From positions 1 to 6,188 of the forward strand of contig WTCI01000069.1 of the NCBI GenBank assembly GCA_013138655.1: DNA of 6,188 bases, read 5' to 3'. This stretch comes from Desulfuromonadaceae bacterium. GTDB taxonomy: Bacteria; Desulfobacterota; Desulfuromonadia; Desulfuromonadales; Geopsychrobacteraceae. The notes below the pieces were generated by a model that worked only from the letters and a program-made list of their open reading frames with translations, ran no database searches and was not told where the DNA came from. The position numbers and the translations under genes were made by a program. Every line of letters starts with the position of its first letter. Position 1 is the stretch's first letter. This document shows positions 5,489 to 6,188 of this stretch, piece after piece.

Positions 5489-6188
5489 ATGACCAATCAA
5501 TTTAAAACCATCATCCTGTGCTGGCTGTGCCTTCTGGCCGCCGGCGCTTTTTCAGCCAGTGCTGAAACCGATATCTTCAGCCGGAAGATTGAACCGCTGA
5601 CTACCGTTGATTGTGCCCGCTGTCACGAACAGGTGTTCGCAGATCTGCGTGACCGGGGTGGAGCTCATAGAATGGTGTGCCGGGATTGCCATGAGCAGTT
5701 TCACACCTTTAAGCGTGACCTGAGCTGGGAGCAGCGGGTACCCGCCTGTGCGAGTTGTCACGGTGAACCCCACGGTAGTGAACCGGCCATGACCGACTGT
5801 CTGAACTGTCACAGCAATGCGCATGCCCCGGTGGCCAGTCTCAGTCTGGAGCTGCTGGAACCGCTCTGTGTCCGTTGTCACGCTGAACCGACTCAGCAGA
5901 TGCAACAGCCCAGCGCTCATGCCGACCTCGGCTGCAATGAATGCCACCAGCAACAACATGGGTCCCTGCCTAAATGTACTGAGTGCCATGAAGAACCGCA
6001 CTCTTCATTTGAAAGCAATGCAAACTGTATGCAGTGTCATCCGGTACACAATGTCAGCATCATGTTGTACAGCGAGGCCATTCCGAACAAGGCCTGTGCC
6101 GGATGCCACGGCCAACCGGCGCAACAGCTGAAACAGGGGCACCTTGCCCATGCGCTGCTCAACTGTACCTTCTGCCACGCGGATGAGC
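5489..6188 (+). CDS. Exported multiheme c-type cytochrome, 3' end cut by the window
   Basis: The frame is open from ATG 5489 to the window edge (233 codons, no stop), so the protein is partial at its C-terminus. It begins with a signal peptide (MTNQFKTIILCWLCLLAAGA then FSASA, likely cleaved before ETD, about residue 26). Ten CXXCH motifs are visible: CARCH, CRDCH, CASCH, CLNCH, CVRCH, CNECH, CTECH, CMQCH, CAGCH and CTFCH. They follow the same four-heme plan as the upstream cytochrome, with units starting at residues 42, 127 and 203 and the third unit truncated. Part of unit 2 is nearly identical in DNA to unit 4 of the neighbour. The protein is a paralogous electron carrier in the periplasm or outside the cell, and the pair may exchange electrons or assemble together (inference). 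Total heme count and any C-terminal anchor or extra domain are unknown. Confidence 0.93.
   Translation, partial: MTNQFKTIILCWLCLLAAGAFSASAETDIFSRKIEPLTTVDCARCHEQVFADLRDRGGAHRMVCRDCHEQFHTFKRDLSWEQRVPACASCHGEPHGSEPAMTDCLNCHSNAHAPVASLSLELLEPLCVRCHAEPTQQMQQPSAHADLGCNECHQQQHGSLPKCTECHEEPHSSFESNANCMQCHPVHNVSIMLYSEAIPNKACAGCHGQPAQQLKQGHLAHALLNCTFCHADE

Noticed and set aside
5489..5566. Lipoprotein signal at the start of the second cytochrome (Cys residues in the hydrophobic core)
   Set aside because: Neither Cys sits in a lipobox context; the core continues to a normal ASA cleavage site.

Overview
The window looks like chromosomal DNA from a cytochrome-rich anaerobe of the Desulfuromonadales/Geobacterales type (Desulfobacterota). 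This is inferred from two adjacent multiheme c-type cytochromes with very dense CXXCH motifs, a HEAT-repeat/HD-GYP gene pair, moderate GC, and a large palindromic intergenic repeat. No rRNA or other taxonomic marker is present, so the placement is an inference. All supported genes are on the + strand.

Left half (about 134-3546): a two-gene operon. The first gene encodes a soluble 735-residue (or 718-residue) protein with a helical HEAT-like C-terminal half. The second encodes a 401-residue HD-GYP-type phosphohydrolase. Stop and start overlap by one base (TGATG), and a strong GGGAGG ribosome binding site lies inside the end of the first gene. The two proteins appear to share a related N-terminal domain of about 100 residues, which suggests one functional pair, plausibly in c-di-GMP-linked or other nucleotide-linked signalling. 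The sequence does not show the actual ligand or target.

Middle (3547-4140): about 590 bases without a convincing gene. In order it holds a stem-loop just after the HD-GYP stop, a large imperfect palindrome of about 140 bases with TIR-like ends CGCAAAAAGTC/GACTTTTTGCG, a second long hairpin at 3909-3948, a sigma70-like promoter (TTGACT, 18 bases, TATCTT), and a structured leader of about 140 bases.

Right half (4141-6188): two exported multiheme cytochromes in a probable operon. The first is complete, with 20 CXXCH motifs in 434 residues. They are arranged as five tandem four-heme repeats that alternate between two types (A-B-A-B plus a C-terminal variant), so the core is a duplicated eight-heme module. 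The second starts 43 bases downstream, has its own signal peptide, and shows 10 CXXCH motifs before the window cuts it off. It is built from the same four-heme repeat. Together they look like periplasmic or extracellular electron carriers for respiration to external or inner-membrane-linked acceptors; the partners are not in the window.
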